From an uncultured Clostridia bacterium (lineage in GTDB: Bacteria; Bacillota; Clostridia; UBA1381), in contig CAJOPD010000122.1 in NCBI GenBank assembly GCA_905236685.1, positions 1-7,241 on the forward strand: DNA of 7,241 bases, read 5' to 3'. This document shows, one piece after another, positions 1 to 6,088 of the stretch. The position numbers and the translations under genes are program-made. The notes under the pieces were generated by a model. The model made no database searches, was not told the DNA's origin, and was given only the letters and a program-made list of their open reading frames with translations. Position 1 is the first letter of the stretch. Each line of letters opens with the position of its first letter.

Positions 1-351
1 AGATTTGATGAGGACCCTGATGAAAGCCTGCCGAGAGCCTCCCAAAGAATGAGAGCGAGCGCCGAGGAGGTATTCAAAAATTCCGTGGACGGCGGCTTTG
101 AGACGGTAACGCGCAAAAACAGCAATTTAAGCATTTTGCAGTCGAGCGTAAGATATGTTATGCTTCCCGTTTATCTTTTAAATGTCAGCTATATGGGCAA
201 AAACTACCGCTTTGCCATAAACGGTCAGACGGGCAAGGTTGTCGGCGAACTGCCGATAAGCAAATTCAAAAAGTGGTTCTATTTTGCTTTGTGGTTTATT
301 CTTCCGCTTGCGATATATTCGGGCATAGCCTGGATTATAATGGGACATTAA
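1..351 (+). CDS. YdjG-like zinc-ribbon/membrane protein, C-terminal fragment (5' truncated)
   Basis: The frame is open from the first base to TAA at 349-351 and gives about 116 residues. The ATG at 49 lies inside this frame with no ribosome site before it, so it is an internal Met and the real start is outside the window. The visible part has a charged, soluble region, then the segment LPVYLLNVSYMGKNYRFAI and the motif NGQTGKVVGELPISK. It ends in one hydrophobic helix (roughly the last 25 residues, from KKWFYF to the C-terminal GH). The LPVxLLN...Y.GK.Y.FA.NGQTGK.VG.LP pattern is characteristic, from memory, of Firmicute proteins that start with zinc ribbons and sit beside TPM and SPFH genes, as YdjG does in Bacillus subtilis. 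The predicted N-terminal zinc ribbon is not visible. The following gene's ribosome site begins on the last base of this stop codon, so the two are surely cotranscribed. Its likely role is as a membrane partner in an SPFH/PspA envelope-stress complex, inferred from family and order. Confidence 0.75.
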   Translation, partial: RFDEDPDESLPRASQRMRASAEEVFKNSVDGGFETVTRKNSNLSILQSSVRYVMLPVYLLNVSYMGKNYRFAINGQTGKVVGELPISKFKKWFYFALWFILPLAIYSGIAWIIMGH

Positions 352-356
352 GGAGG
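351..356 (+). promoter_or_regulatory. Ribosome binding site overlapping the upstream stop codon
   Basis: A perfect AGGAGG lies eight bases before the ATG at 365 and fixes the start of the TPM-domain gene. Its first A is also the last base of the TAA that ends the upstream gene, so terminating ribosomes sit on this site. This suggests translational coupling of the two genes. Confidence 0.8.
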
Positions 357-364
357 CGGAAGAT

Positions 365-1666
365 ATGAAAAAAAGATTTTTTGCCTCAATTATGCTGATA
401 TTTATTCTTTTGCCGATCCTTTTTATCAGGGCAGAAGAAAACTATGACGGCTCAATATACCGTTTTAACGATTATACAGGCTCGGTTACCGAGGCGGAGT
501 CGCAGATGTTAAATGATAAGATAAATATAAGTATTGAGCCTTTGAAAACGGATTTTCCAATATTTTTATTAGACACCTTTGATTTTGACGGAGAGCTTTG
601 GGAATATGCCGACATTGTTTATGAAAAGAACAAATTCGGTTACGGCGATAAAAAGGACGGTATTTTCCTCGTAATAGACTTGCAGAATAACAGGTTCGGC
701 GTCTATTTTTACGGAAAAGCCGACAGCAATACCCCAAGCGCTAAGCAAATAGAACTGAGGGATAAGATAAAGGCGCTGTTTGATGACGAAGAAACCCCGT
801 ATTATGCCATTTTTGACCGATATTTAGATATTGCGTTTGAGCTTGCACGGGAATGGAATTTAGAAAAAGCTGATAAACAAGACGGTATGCCGTATTGGTA
901 TACTGATGATGTGGAAGGCTTTCAGAATTACCACGCAGAAAATCCGCCGCGGGTTGTAGATGACGCAGGAATACTTACCGAGGAGCAAAAGGCGGAACTT
1001 ACGGAGCAGGTGCAGAGAATTTGCGATACATATGATTACAGCTATGTGATTTTCACCGATGACAGCACGCACGGTCTGTCCAAAGAGGTTTACGGAGCCG
1101 ATTTCATCTATTACGCCGGTTACGGAAAAGGCGACGATTTCAGCACGGTATGCTTTTTCCTTTGTTTAGAGGAGGGCAACCGCGGCTGGCGCACGATTTC
1201 CACCAACAGCTATGAGGAAGTATATACTTCTGATGTAACCTATACAATTGATGAGATAGTTGACAGCGATATGCGGAGCGGAAACTATTTTACAGCACTG
1301 AAAAATCAGGCGGACTATATCGAAAAGAGCCTTGCGGAAGGCAATTTTGAAATAATCGAGCCGCGCAAAGCCAAAAAAACAAACTTTTTCGGCTGGCCCC
1401 TAATTGTCGGAATAATAATTGCGCTTGTTATTGCGGGAATGGTAATCGCTGATATGGAGGCGAAGATGCGCCTGTCTACCGCAGTCAGCGCAAATGAGTA
1501 TCTGGCAAAAGGAAGCCTTAATATAAGGAATAAGTCGGTACAACTGATGTATTCGACAATAACACGGACTAAAAAACAGGAAAGCTCGTCAGGCGGCGGT
1601 TCGAGCTATTCAAGCGGAAGTGCGTCAAGCGGCGGAAGCTATTCCGCAGGCGGAAGAGATTTTTAA
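365..1666 (+). CDS. Membrane-anchored TPM-domain protein with tandem TPM-like domains (YdjH-like)
   Basis: This 433-residue protein begins with a signal peptide or signal anchor (MKKRFF, then a hydrophobic core at about 7-21, with possible cleavage after A23). Two TPM-like modules follow. The first is at about 31-165 (YTGSVTEAESQMLND, then YEKNKFGYGDKKDGIFLVID). The second is at about 195-322 (VVDDAGILTEEQKAELTEQV, then YGADFIYYAGYGKGDD). A single transmembrane helix at about 342-362 is followed by a 70-residue tail ending in Gly/Ser/Tyr repeats (about 406-430) and GGRDF, like the glycine-rich tails common in TPM proteins. Predicted topology: TPM modules outside, tail in the cytoplasm. Position between a YdjG-like and a YdjI-like gene makes it the YdjH counterpart, whose B. 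subtilis homologue, from memory, helps place the SPFH protein at the membrane. TPM domains elsewhere act in photosystem II repair or as phosphatase-like folds. No enzymatic role can be assigned here. Module 1 is the more divergent, and module boundaries are estimates. Confidence 0.85.
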   Translation: MKKRFFASIMLIFILLPILFIRAEENYDGSIYRFNDYTGSVTEAESQMLNDKINISIEPLKTDFPIFLLDTFDFDGELWEYADIVYEKNKFGYGDKKDGIFLVIDLQNNRFGVYFYGKADSNTPSAKQIELRDKIKALFDDEETPYYAIFDRYLDIAFELAREWNLEKADKQDGMPYWYTDDVEGFQNYHAENPPRVVDDAGILTEEQKAELTEQVQRICDTYDYSYVIFTDDSTHGLSKEVYGADFIYYAGYGKGDDFSTVCFFLCLEEGNRGWRTISTNSYEEVYTSDVTYTIDEIVDSDMRSGNYFTALKNQADYIEKSLAEGNFEIIEPRKAKKTNFFGWPLIVGIIIALVIAGMVIADMEAKMRLSTAVSANEYLAKGSLNIRNKSVQLMYSTITRTKKQESSSGGGSSYSSGSASSGGSYSAGGRDF

Positions 1667-1696
1667 AAAAATTATACATAAAAAGGAGAGAAAAAA

Positions 1697-2803
1697 ATGG
1701 GACTGATTAGAGCAGGCATAGGCGCAATGGGCGGCACCCTTGCAGACCAGTGGAAAGAGTTTTTCTACTGCGATTCCCTTTCATCAAATGTGCTGATGAC
1801 CAAGGGTGAAAAGAGAGTGGGCGGACGCTCCTCAAACAAAAAAGGAAATGATAACATCATTTCAAACGGCAGCGGTATTGCTGTTGCAGACGGGCAATGT
1901 ATGATTATAGTCGAACAGGGCAAGGTCGTTGAAGTTTGTGCGGAAACGGGCGAATATACCTATGATACATCAACGGAGCCGTCGGTTTTTACAGGCAATT
2001 TCGGAGAATCCTTAAAGGAAACCTTTAAGGTTGTAGGAAAGCGTTTCACCTTCGGCGGCGATACGGCTAAGGACCAGCGCGTTTACTACATAAATACAAA
2101 GGAACTTTTGGATAATAAGTTCGGAACACCCAATCCGATACCCTTCCGCGTTGTTGACCAGAATATCGGGCTTGATATTGATGTTTCGCTTCGCGCGTCG
2201 GGTGTATATTCATATAAAATCACAGACCCGATACTTTTCTATACCAATATTTCGGGAAATGTGCAAGAGGAATACAGACGCGAGGATATTGATACACAGC
2301 TCAAAACCGAGTTTGTATCGGCACTTCAACCCGCATTTGGCAGATTATCAGGTCTCGGATTGCGTCCCAGTCAGATAATTCAGCATAATAAGGAGCTTGA
2401 AGACGCAATAAATACAGAGCTTTCGGAAAAATGGACAGCACTTCGCGGTCTTACGGTTGTTTCTGTGGCTTTGGGCAGCGTAACCCTTCCCGAAGAGGAT
2501 CAGGAACTCATCAAAAAGGCTCAGCACGCAGGCATACTCCGTGATCCTACAATGGCTGCCGCAACACTTACAGAGGCTCAGGCAGAGGCAATGAAAGCCG
2601 CTGCGTCAAACGATAAAGGCTCTATGGCAGGCTTTATGGGAATGGGTATGGCAATGAATGCCGCAGGAAATATGGGCACACAGCAGCTTTTCGCTATGGG
2701 ACAGCAGGGACAGCAACAGCCGAATACAGCTTGGAAATGCACTTGCGGTGCGGTAAATAACGGCAATTTCTGCCAGAATTGCGGCGCTAAAAAACCTGAA
2801 TAA
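1697..2803 (+). CDS. SPFH-domain protein with C-terminal zinc ribbon (YdjI / COG4260 'virion core protein'-like)
   Basis: This 368-residue protein starts at ATG 1697 behind AAGGAGAG (1683-1690). There is no signal peptide or clear transmembrane helix, so it should be cytoplasmic and recruited to the membrane by partners. The SPFH (stomatin/prohibitin/flotillin/HflK) core spans about 25-275. It includes the early segment GSGIAVADGQCMIIVEQGKV and, near 147-180, the strand-rich stretch IPFRVVDQNIGLDIDVSLRA followed by SGVYSYKITDP. The helical region around 230-300 ends in an Ala/Glu-rich stretch (LTEAQAEAMKAAA). A Met/Gly/Gln-rich linker (about 306-342) leads to a zinc ribbon with Cys348, Cys350, Cys359 and Cys362 (CxC-x8-CxxC). 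The annotation 'virion core protein' is historical; it is a cellular SPFH protein. In B. subtilis the homologue YdjI acts with YdjG and YdjH to link PspA to the membrane under envelope stress. The same role here is inferred from order and domains. It is the last gene of its operon, followed by a terminator. Confidence 0.92.
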   Translation: MGLIRAGIGAMGGTLADQWKEFFYCDSLSSNVLMTKGEKRVGGRSSNKKGNDNIISNGSGIAVADGQCMIIVEQGKVVEVCAETGEYTYDTSTEPSVFTGNFGESLKETFKVVGKRFTFGGDTAKDQRVYYINTKELLDNKFGTPNPIPFRVVDQNIGLDIDVSLRASGVYSYKITDPILFYTNISGNVQEEYRREDIDTQLKTEFVSALQPAFGRLSGLGLRPSQIIQHNKELEDAINTELSEKWTALRGLTVVSVALGSVTLPEEDQELIKKAQHAGILRDPTMAAATLTEAQAEAMKAAASNDKGSMAGFMGMGMAMNAAGNMGTQQLFAMGQQGQQQPNTAWKCTCGAVNNGNFCQNCGAKKPE

Positions 2804-2819
2804 TTAGAAAATAATGAGT

Positions 2820-2855
2820 AAATATCCTGTGCATATGTTATGCACAGGATATTTT
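2820..2855 (+). terminator. Rho-independent terminator of the YdjGHI-like operon
   Basis: A perfect 16-base inverted repeat (AAATATCCTGTGCATA at 2820-2835, TATGCACAGGATATTT at 2839-2854) with a three-base loop starts 17 bases after the SPFH stop codon. The stem core CCTGTGCA is the strong part. The T-tail is only TTTT (2852-2855), partly inside the stem, before an A-run, so termination may be incomplete. It precedes the next promoter by about 20 bases. Confidence 0.75.
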
Positions 2856-2874
2856 AAAAAAAATATAATTGGTA

Positions 2875-2903
2875 TTGCAAATCAAAATTCCGTGTGATAT
2901 AAT
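2875..2903 (+). promoter_or_regulatory. SigA-type extended -10 promoter of the ABC transporter operon
   Basis: TTGCAA (2875-2880) is a 4-of-6 match to the -35 consensus. After 17 bases comes a perfect TATAAT (2898-2903), preceded by TG at 2895-2896, which gives an extended -10 TGATATAAT. The predicted start of transcription is near 2910, leaving a leader of about 100 bases before the ATG at 3014. It is placed just after the upstream terminator and reads toward the ATPase gene. An alternative -35, TTGGTA at 2869, has too long a spacer (23 bases). Confidence 0.8.
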
Positions 2904-2935
2904 AACAAAAACAGTTGTTTTTTTTTGAAACTCGG

Positions 2936-2949
2936 TTAGCCGCGGCTAA
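2936..2949. promoter_or_regulatory. Palindromic operator-like site 1 (TTAG-N6-CTAA)
   Basis: TTAGCCGCGGCTAA is a perfect 14-base palindrome in an A/T-rich leader, about 26 bases downstream of the predicted transcription start. It shares half-sites and spacing with a second element 46 bases further on. A repressor bound here would block elongation or promoter clearance. The half-site resembles those of MarR-family dimers, but that family assignment is inference and no regulator gene is in the window. Confidence 0.6.
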
Positions 2950-2979
2950 TTAAATGAAACGCAATTTTTTTTAGCGAAT

Positions 2980-2997
2980 AGTTAGCAATAACTAACT
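2980..2997. promoter_or_regulatory. Palindromic operator-like site 2 (AGTTAG-N6-CTAACT)
   Basis: AGTTAG (2980-2985) and CTAACT (2992-2997) form a perfect six-base inverted repeat around CAATAA. Its inner part, TTAG-N6-CTAA at 2982-2995, matches site 1 exactly in half-site and spacing. An extra TTAGC half-site lies 11 bases upstream, at 2971-2975, about one helical turn away. The site ends a few bases before the ribosome site of the ATPase gene (GAAGGTGA, 3002-3009), so bound protein would sit between promoter and coding region. Confidence 0.6.
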
Positions 2998-3013
2998 GAC
3001 AGAAGGTGAGAAA

Positions 3014-3715
3014 ATGTCATATATTGATGTAAAAAATGTAAATAAAAGCTTTGGCGAAGGCGCAGCTATGGTAAAGGCGCTAAATGGGATAAATCTTTCG
3101 GTAAACGAGGGAGAAATATGCACAATTTTAGGGCAGTCAGGAAGCGGAAAATCCACGCTTTTAAATGCTTTGGGCGGACTTGACAATATTGACGGCGGAC
3201 AAATAATTATAGACGGACAGGATATATCAAAAATGCACGGAGAAAAGCTTTCGGAATTCCGCCGCAAATACCTGGGGTTTATATTTCAGTTCTATAATCT
3301 TGTGCAAAATCTTACCGTGCTCGAAAATATACAGGTAGGCGAATATCTTTCAGCATCACCTCTTTCGATAACCGAAATATTGGATATTTTGGGACTTACA
3401 GAACTCCAAGACCGCTTTCCGAACGAGCTTTCGGGCGGACAGCAGCAAAGGTGTGCAATCGGCAGAGCGATAGTAAAAAATCCCAAGCTTTTACTCTGCG
3501 ACGAGCCTACGGGAGCGCTTGACTATAAAACATCAAAGGATATACTGGCGCTTTTGGAAAAAGTAAATAAGAATTACGGTACCACAATTTTAATAGTTAC
3601 TCACAATGAGGCGATAAGCAGAATGGCGCATAAAATCGTTTTTATGAAGGACGGAAACATCGATAAAATGGAAAAAAATACGGAGCAGATAACGGCAGAC
3701 GAGCTGTCTTGGTGA
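3014..3715 (+). CDS. ABC transporter ATP-binding protein, LolD/MacB type
   Basis: This 233-residue protein is of normal length for a stand-alone FtsX-partner ATPase. All motifs are intact: Walker A GQSGSGKST (40-48), Q-loop Gln92 in FIFQFYN, signature LSGGQQQR (139-146), Walker B LLLCDE (159-164, catalytic Glu164), D-loop GALD (167-170) and H-loop His197 in VTHN. The sequence FIFQFYNLVQNLTVLENI after the Q-loop and DEPTGALD are typical of the LolD/MacB/FtsE group, which works with FtsX-type permeases. ATG 3014 follows GAAGGTGA. The stop TGA (3713-3715) lies four bases before the permease start. The protein should dimerise on the cytoplasmic face of the downstream permease and drive export, or conformational signalling, of an unknown substrate such as a peptide, lipid or antibiotic. 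Regulation is likely through the promoter and paired operators upstream. Confidence 0.95.
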   Translation: MSYIDVKNVNKSFGEGAAMVKALNGINLSVNEGEICTILGQSGSGKSTLLNALGGLDNIDGGQIIIDGQDISKMHGEKLSEFRRKYLGFIFQFYNLVQNLTVLENIQVGEYLSASPLSITEILDILGLTELQDRFPNELSGGQQQRCAIGRAIVKNPKLLLCDEPTGALDYKTSKDILALLEKVNKNYGTTILIVTHNEAISRMAHKIVFMKDGNIDKMEKNTEQITADELSW

Positions 3716-3719
3716 TGTT

Positions 3720-6062
3720 ATGATTTTGAATAAAAAAATATGGCGTGATTTTTCAGCAAATCGTATGAGAAATATTGCAATGATATTTATAATAACGCTT
3801 TCAATGATGCTGGTAGTATCATTGTGTTCGTCAACCGATGCAATAACAGCCAGTATGGAGAATATGTGGCGCCTTTGCAATCTTGAAAGCGGGAGCTTTG
3901 AAACCTATGCACCGCTTTCAAAAAGGAATTTTGACGAGCTTTCGGAGCTTGATGTTTTAATAGAGCAGTCTTTTTACTCTGATGTGAACATCGGGGGAGG
4001 CACGCTGCGTATTTATGAAAACAGAAATATTATAGATTTGCCATATGTAGAAAAGGGAAGACTGCCTGTAAATAAAGGCGAGCTGTTTTTAGAAAAGAAG
4101 TATTCGGAAAATCACGGTATTTCGGTCGGAGACAATATATTTATAGGCAAAAAGCGGTTTTATGTCTGCGGAACGGGGTGCCTTGCAGACTACGGATATG
4201 TAAAGCAAAACAGCAGCGATGTTGCACCTAATGATGAATTTGGTGTAGCAATAGTGACAAAATCCGCATTTTCTGAAACGGTAAGAGGAAACAAGCTCAT
4301 ATATCATTATAAATTTATTTTGGGTAGCGGTGTTACAGCAAGAGATTTAAAAGATAAATTAAAACACCTGAAATTTGACACGAATGCAGTTAAGGATACA
4401 TATATAAAATCGTTGCTGGAAAAAGGTGCAGAGTATGACGGAGTAATTGTGTCATCATTTGAGGACGCAGAGTACAATATCCGAATTAACGACCCTGTGG
4501 AAGATTCCGCAATCAGTAAAAAATCTGCTCTAATTGCAGGTGTTATCCTGCTTCTTTTGCTGTCCTATATGCTGGCAATATTTGCGAGCGGTACAGTGGA
4601 GCAGGAACGCACCGTTATCGGTACACTGTATGCGTTGGGTTATACAAGACGCGAACTTTTACGGCATTATATGGGTGTTCCTATGCTTATATCTGTTCAA
4701 GGGGCGGTTATGGGCACGGTACTCGGTTTTATCTTTACCGATAAAATGGCGGCATCTTCTCTTGCAATATATTCCGTTCCGCAGATACACCGGGTTTTCC
4801 ACCCGTATCTTTTGTGTTATGCGATTGGTATGCCGGTGTGCCTGTCTTATTATATCAATCGGCGCGTTCTGTCAAAAAAACTAAATATGACACCGATACA
4901 GATGATGCGCAGAACACCGCCGAAAAATACAAGAAAAGGTCCTGAATTGAGGAATATCAAATTTGAAACAAAATTCCGTATCAGGCAGTTTTTCCGTGAA
5001 ATAAAAGGAAACCTTGCGTTGCTTGCAGGTATAATTATTTCTCTGCTCCTCATAATGTTTTCGGTCGCGTGTTACGGAAGTATAAAGGGGTATATAGACG
5101 GCATTGTTGACGATGTAAACTATAATTATATGTATGTTTTAAGAAATCCCGCAGAGGACTTGCCGAAAAACTCTCATATAGGCTTTGTCAAGGGTTTTTA
5201 TGCCGATTTTACAATGACAAAAAGCGAAATGGAGGTAACGCTTCTTGGGATTGACTGTGACAACCCGTATTTTGATTTTGCGTCGTATATGAGCGATGAT
5301 ACAGATAAGGTATATATGTCAAGCTCGGCAAGAATAAAGTTCGGCTATAAAACAGGGGACAAAATAGTATTAAAGGACAGTTCTGAGGATAAGTTTTACG
5401 CGTTTGAAATTGCCGGAACGGTAAAATATGACAGCGGTCTGTACTTTTTTATGAATATAGATGCTATGCGCAAGGCGTTCGGACTGCCGTATTTTGACGA
5501 GGAGGATTTGGAAAAGGGTGAGCGCCGCCCAAAGAGTGACCGTTTTTACTATAATGCAGTATTCTCCGATAAGAAATTGAATTTCAAACATAATATGATG
5601 CTTTCCGAAACAGCAAAAGCAGATATGAAAAGGGGAGCAGATAAATTTATGACTCTTATGTGGGGTATGATTGTTATGCTGATAGCTGTGTCTATGATGC
5701 TTTTTGTTATAACTATGTATCTTCTGATGAAATTGGAAATAGACCGCGGCCGTTCGTCAATTTCGCTTTTAAAGGCGTTAGGTTACAGTAAAAAAAGCGT
5801 AAACTCGTTTTATATAGGAAATTCATTTTATATTACGGTGCTGGCTGCACTTTTAGGGATACCCATCTGCAAAAAAATTGTTGATGTAATATATCCGTTT
5901 GCGGTGTCAAATGTAAACGCAGGGTTTGAAGCGCAAGTTTCGCCGATACAGTATGCACTCATTGTGCTTATAATATTTATATCATATTTTCTGACGAGAA
6001 TTATGCTTGTCAGCTATCTTGATAAGATAAATTTGAGCGAAATATTAAAATGCAGAGAATAA
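3720..6062 (+). CDS. ABC transporter permease, FtsX type with two FtsX repeats (eight predicted helices)
   Basis: This 780-residue protein has two halves of the same plan. In the first half, helix 1 (about 17-38) precedes an extracytoplasmic domain of about 230 residues, then helices near 268-289, 318-340 and 362-379. In the second half, a helix at about 431-452 precedes a domain of about 190 residues, then helices near 641-669, 698-717 and 744-765. Each half has the FtsX signature after its second helix: ERTVIGTLYALGYTRRELL (296-314) and SSISLLKALGYSKKSV (679-694). The C-terminus LSEILKCRE is typical of the family. This is the two-repeat layout of Firmicute 'putative ABC transport system permease' proteins, distinct from four-helix MacB/LolC and ten-helix BceB. 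No membrane-fusion protein is nearby, so the pair may act alone. GGTGAT (3711-3716), overlapping the ATPase stop, is a weak ribosome site, which suggests translational coupling. The substrate is unknown; drug or antimicrobial-peptide export or resistance is a family-level guess. Confidence 0.92.
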   Translation: MILNKKIWRDFSANRMRNIAMIFIITLSMMLVVSLCSSTDAITASMENMWRLCNLESGSFETYAPLSKRNFDELSELDVLIEQSFYSDVNIGGGTLRIYENRNIIDLPYVEKGRLPVNKGELFLEKKYSENHGISVGDNIFIGKKRFYVCGTGCLADYGYVKQNSSDVAPNDEFGVAIVTKSAFSETVRGNKLIYHYKFILGSGVTARDLKDKLKHLKFDTNAVKDTYIKSLLEKGAEYDGVIVSSFEDAEYNIRINDPVEDSAISKKSALIAGVILLLLLSYMLAIFASGTVEQERTVIGTLYALGYTRRELLRHYMGVPMLISVQGAVMGTVLGFIFTDKMAASSLAIYSVPQIHRVFHPYLLCYAIGMPVCLSYYINRRVLSKKLNMTPIQMMRRTPPKNTRKGPELRNIKFETKFRIRQFFREIKGNLALLAGIIISLLLIMFSVACYGSIKGYIDGIVDDVNYNYMYVLRNPAEDLPKNSHIGFVKGFYADFTMTKSEMEVTLLGIDCDNPYFDFASYMSDDTDKVYMSSSARIKFGYKTGDKIVLKDSSEDKFYAFEIAGTVKYDSGLYFFMNIDAMRKAFGLPYFDEEDLEKGERRPKSDRFYYNAVFSDKKLNFKHNMMLSETAKADMKRGADKFMTLMWGMIVMLIAVSMMLFVITMYLLMKLEIDRGRSSISLLKALGYSKKSVNSFYIGNSFYITVLAALLGIPICKKIVDVIYPFAVSNVNAGFEAQVSPIQYALIVLIIFISYFLTRIMLVSYLDKINLSEILKCRE

Positions 6063-6088
6063 AAAACGGCAGCAAAGCTGCCGTTTTT
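6062..6088. terminator. Bidirectional intrinsic terminator between convergent genes
   Basis: A perfect 12-base inverted repeat (AAAAACGGCAGC at 6062-6073, GCTGCCGTTTTT at 6077-6088) closes on an AAA loop. The GC-rich core is flanked by A5 and T5, so each strand has a stem plus U-tract. It serves the ABC permease on the + strand and the SLH protein on the - strand. Both stop codons (TAA 6060-6062, and TAA on the complement of 6087-6089) reach into the outer stem. Confidence 0.93.

Noticed and set aside
49..351. A complete 100-residue gene starting at ATG 49
   Set aside because: The same frame is open back to base 1 and there is no ribosome site before 49. The family is longer, so this is a truncated gene.
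1570..1660. Short GGCGGAAG-like repeats, a possible DNA repeat element
   Set aside because: They encode the Gly/Ser-rich tail of the TPM protein. The repetition is explained by low-complexity coding sequence.
2907..2926. AAAAACA-GT-TGTTTTT palindrome followed by a T-run, a possible attenuator
   Set aside because: The stem is all A/T except one pair, the loop is too short, and it starts at or before the predicted transcription start, so a stable terminator is unlikely.
2934..2972. Site 1 palindrome plus a T8 tract as an intrinsic terminator
   Set aside because: The T-tract starts about 15 bases after the short stem, too far for a standard terminator. The matching second site favours an operator.
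2954..2974. Six-codon reading frame (MKRNFF) in the leader of the ABC operon, a possible leader peptide
   Set aside because: It has no ribosome site and no regulatory codon run, and such a short frame is expected by chance in A/T-rich sequence.
4534..4884. A 116-residue frame inside the permease gene, rich in hydrophobic and Cys residues
   Set aside because: It is a shifted frame over membrane-helix codons of the permease, with no start signal, and the permease frame is uninterrupted and full length.
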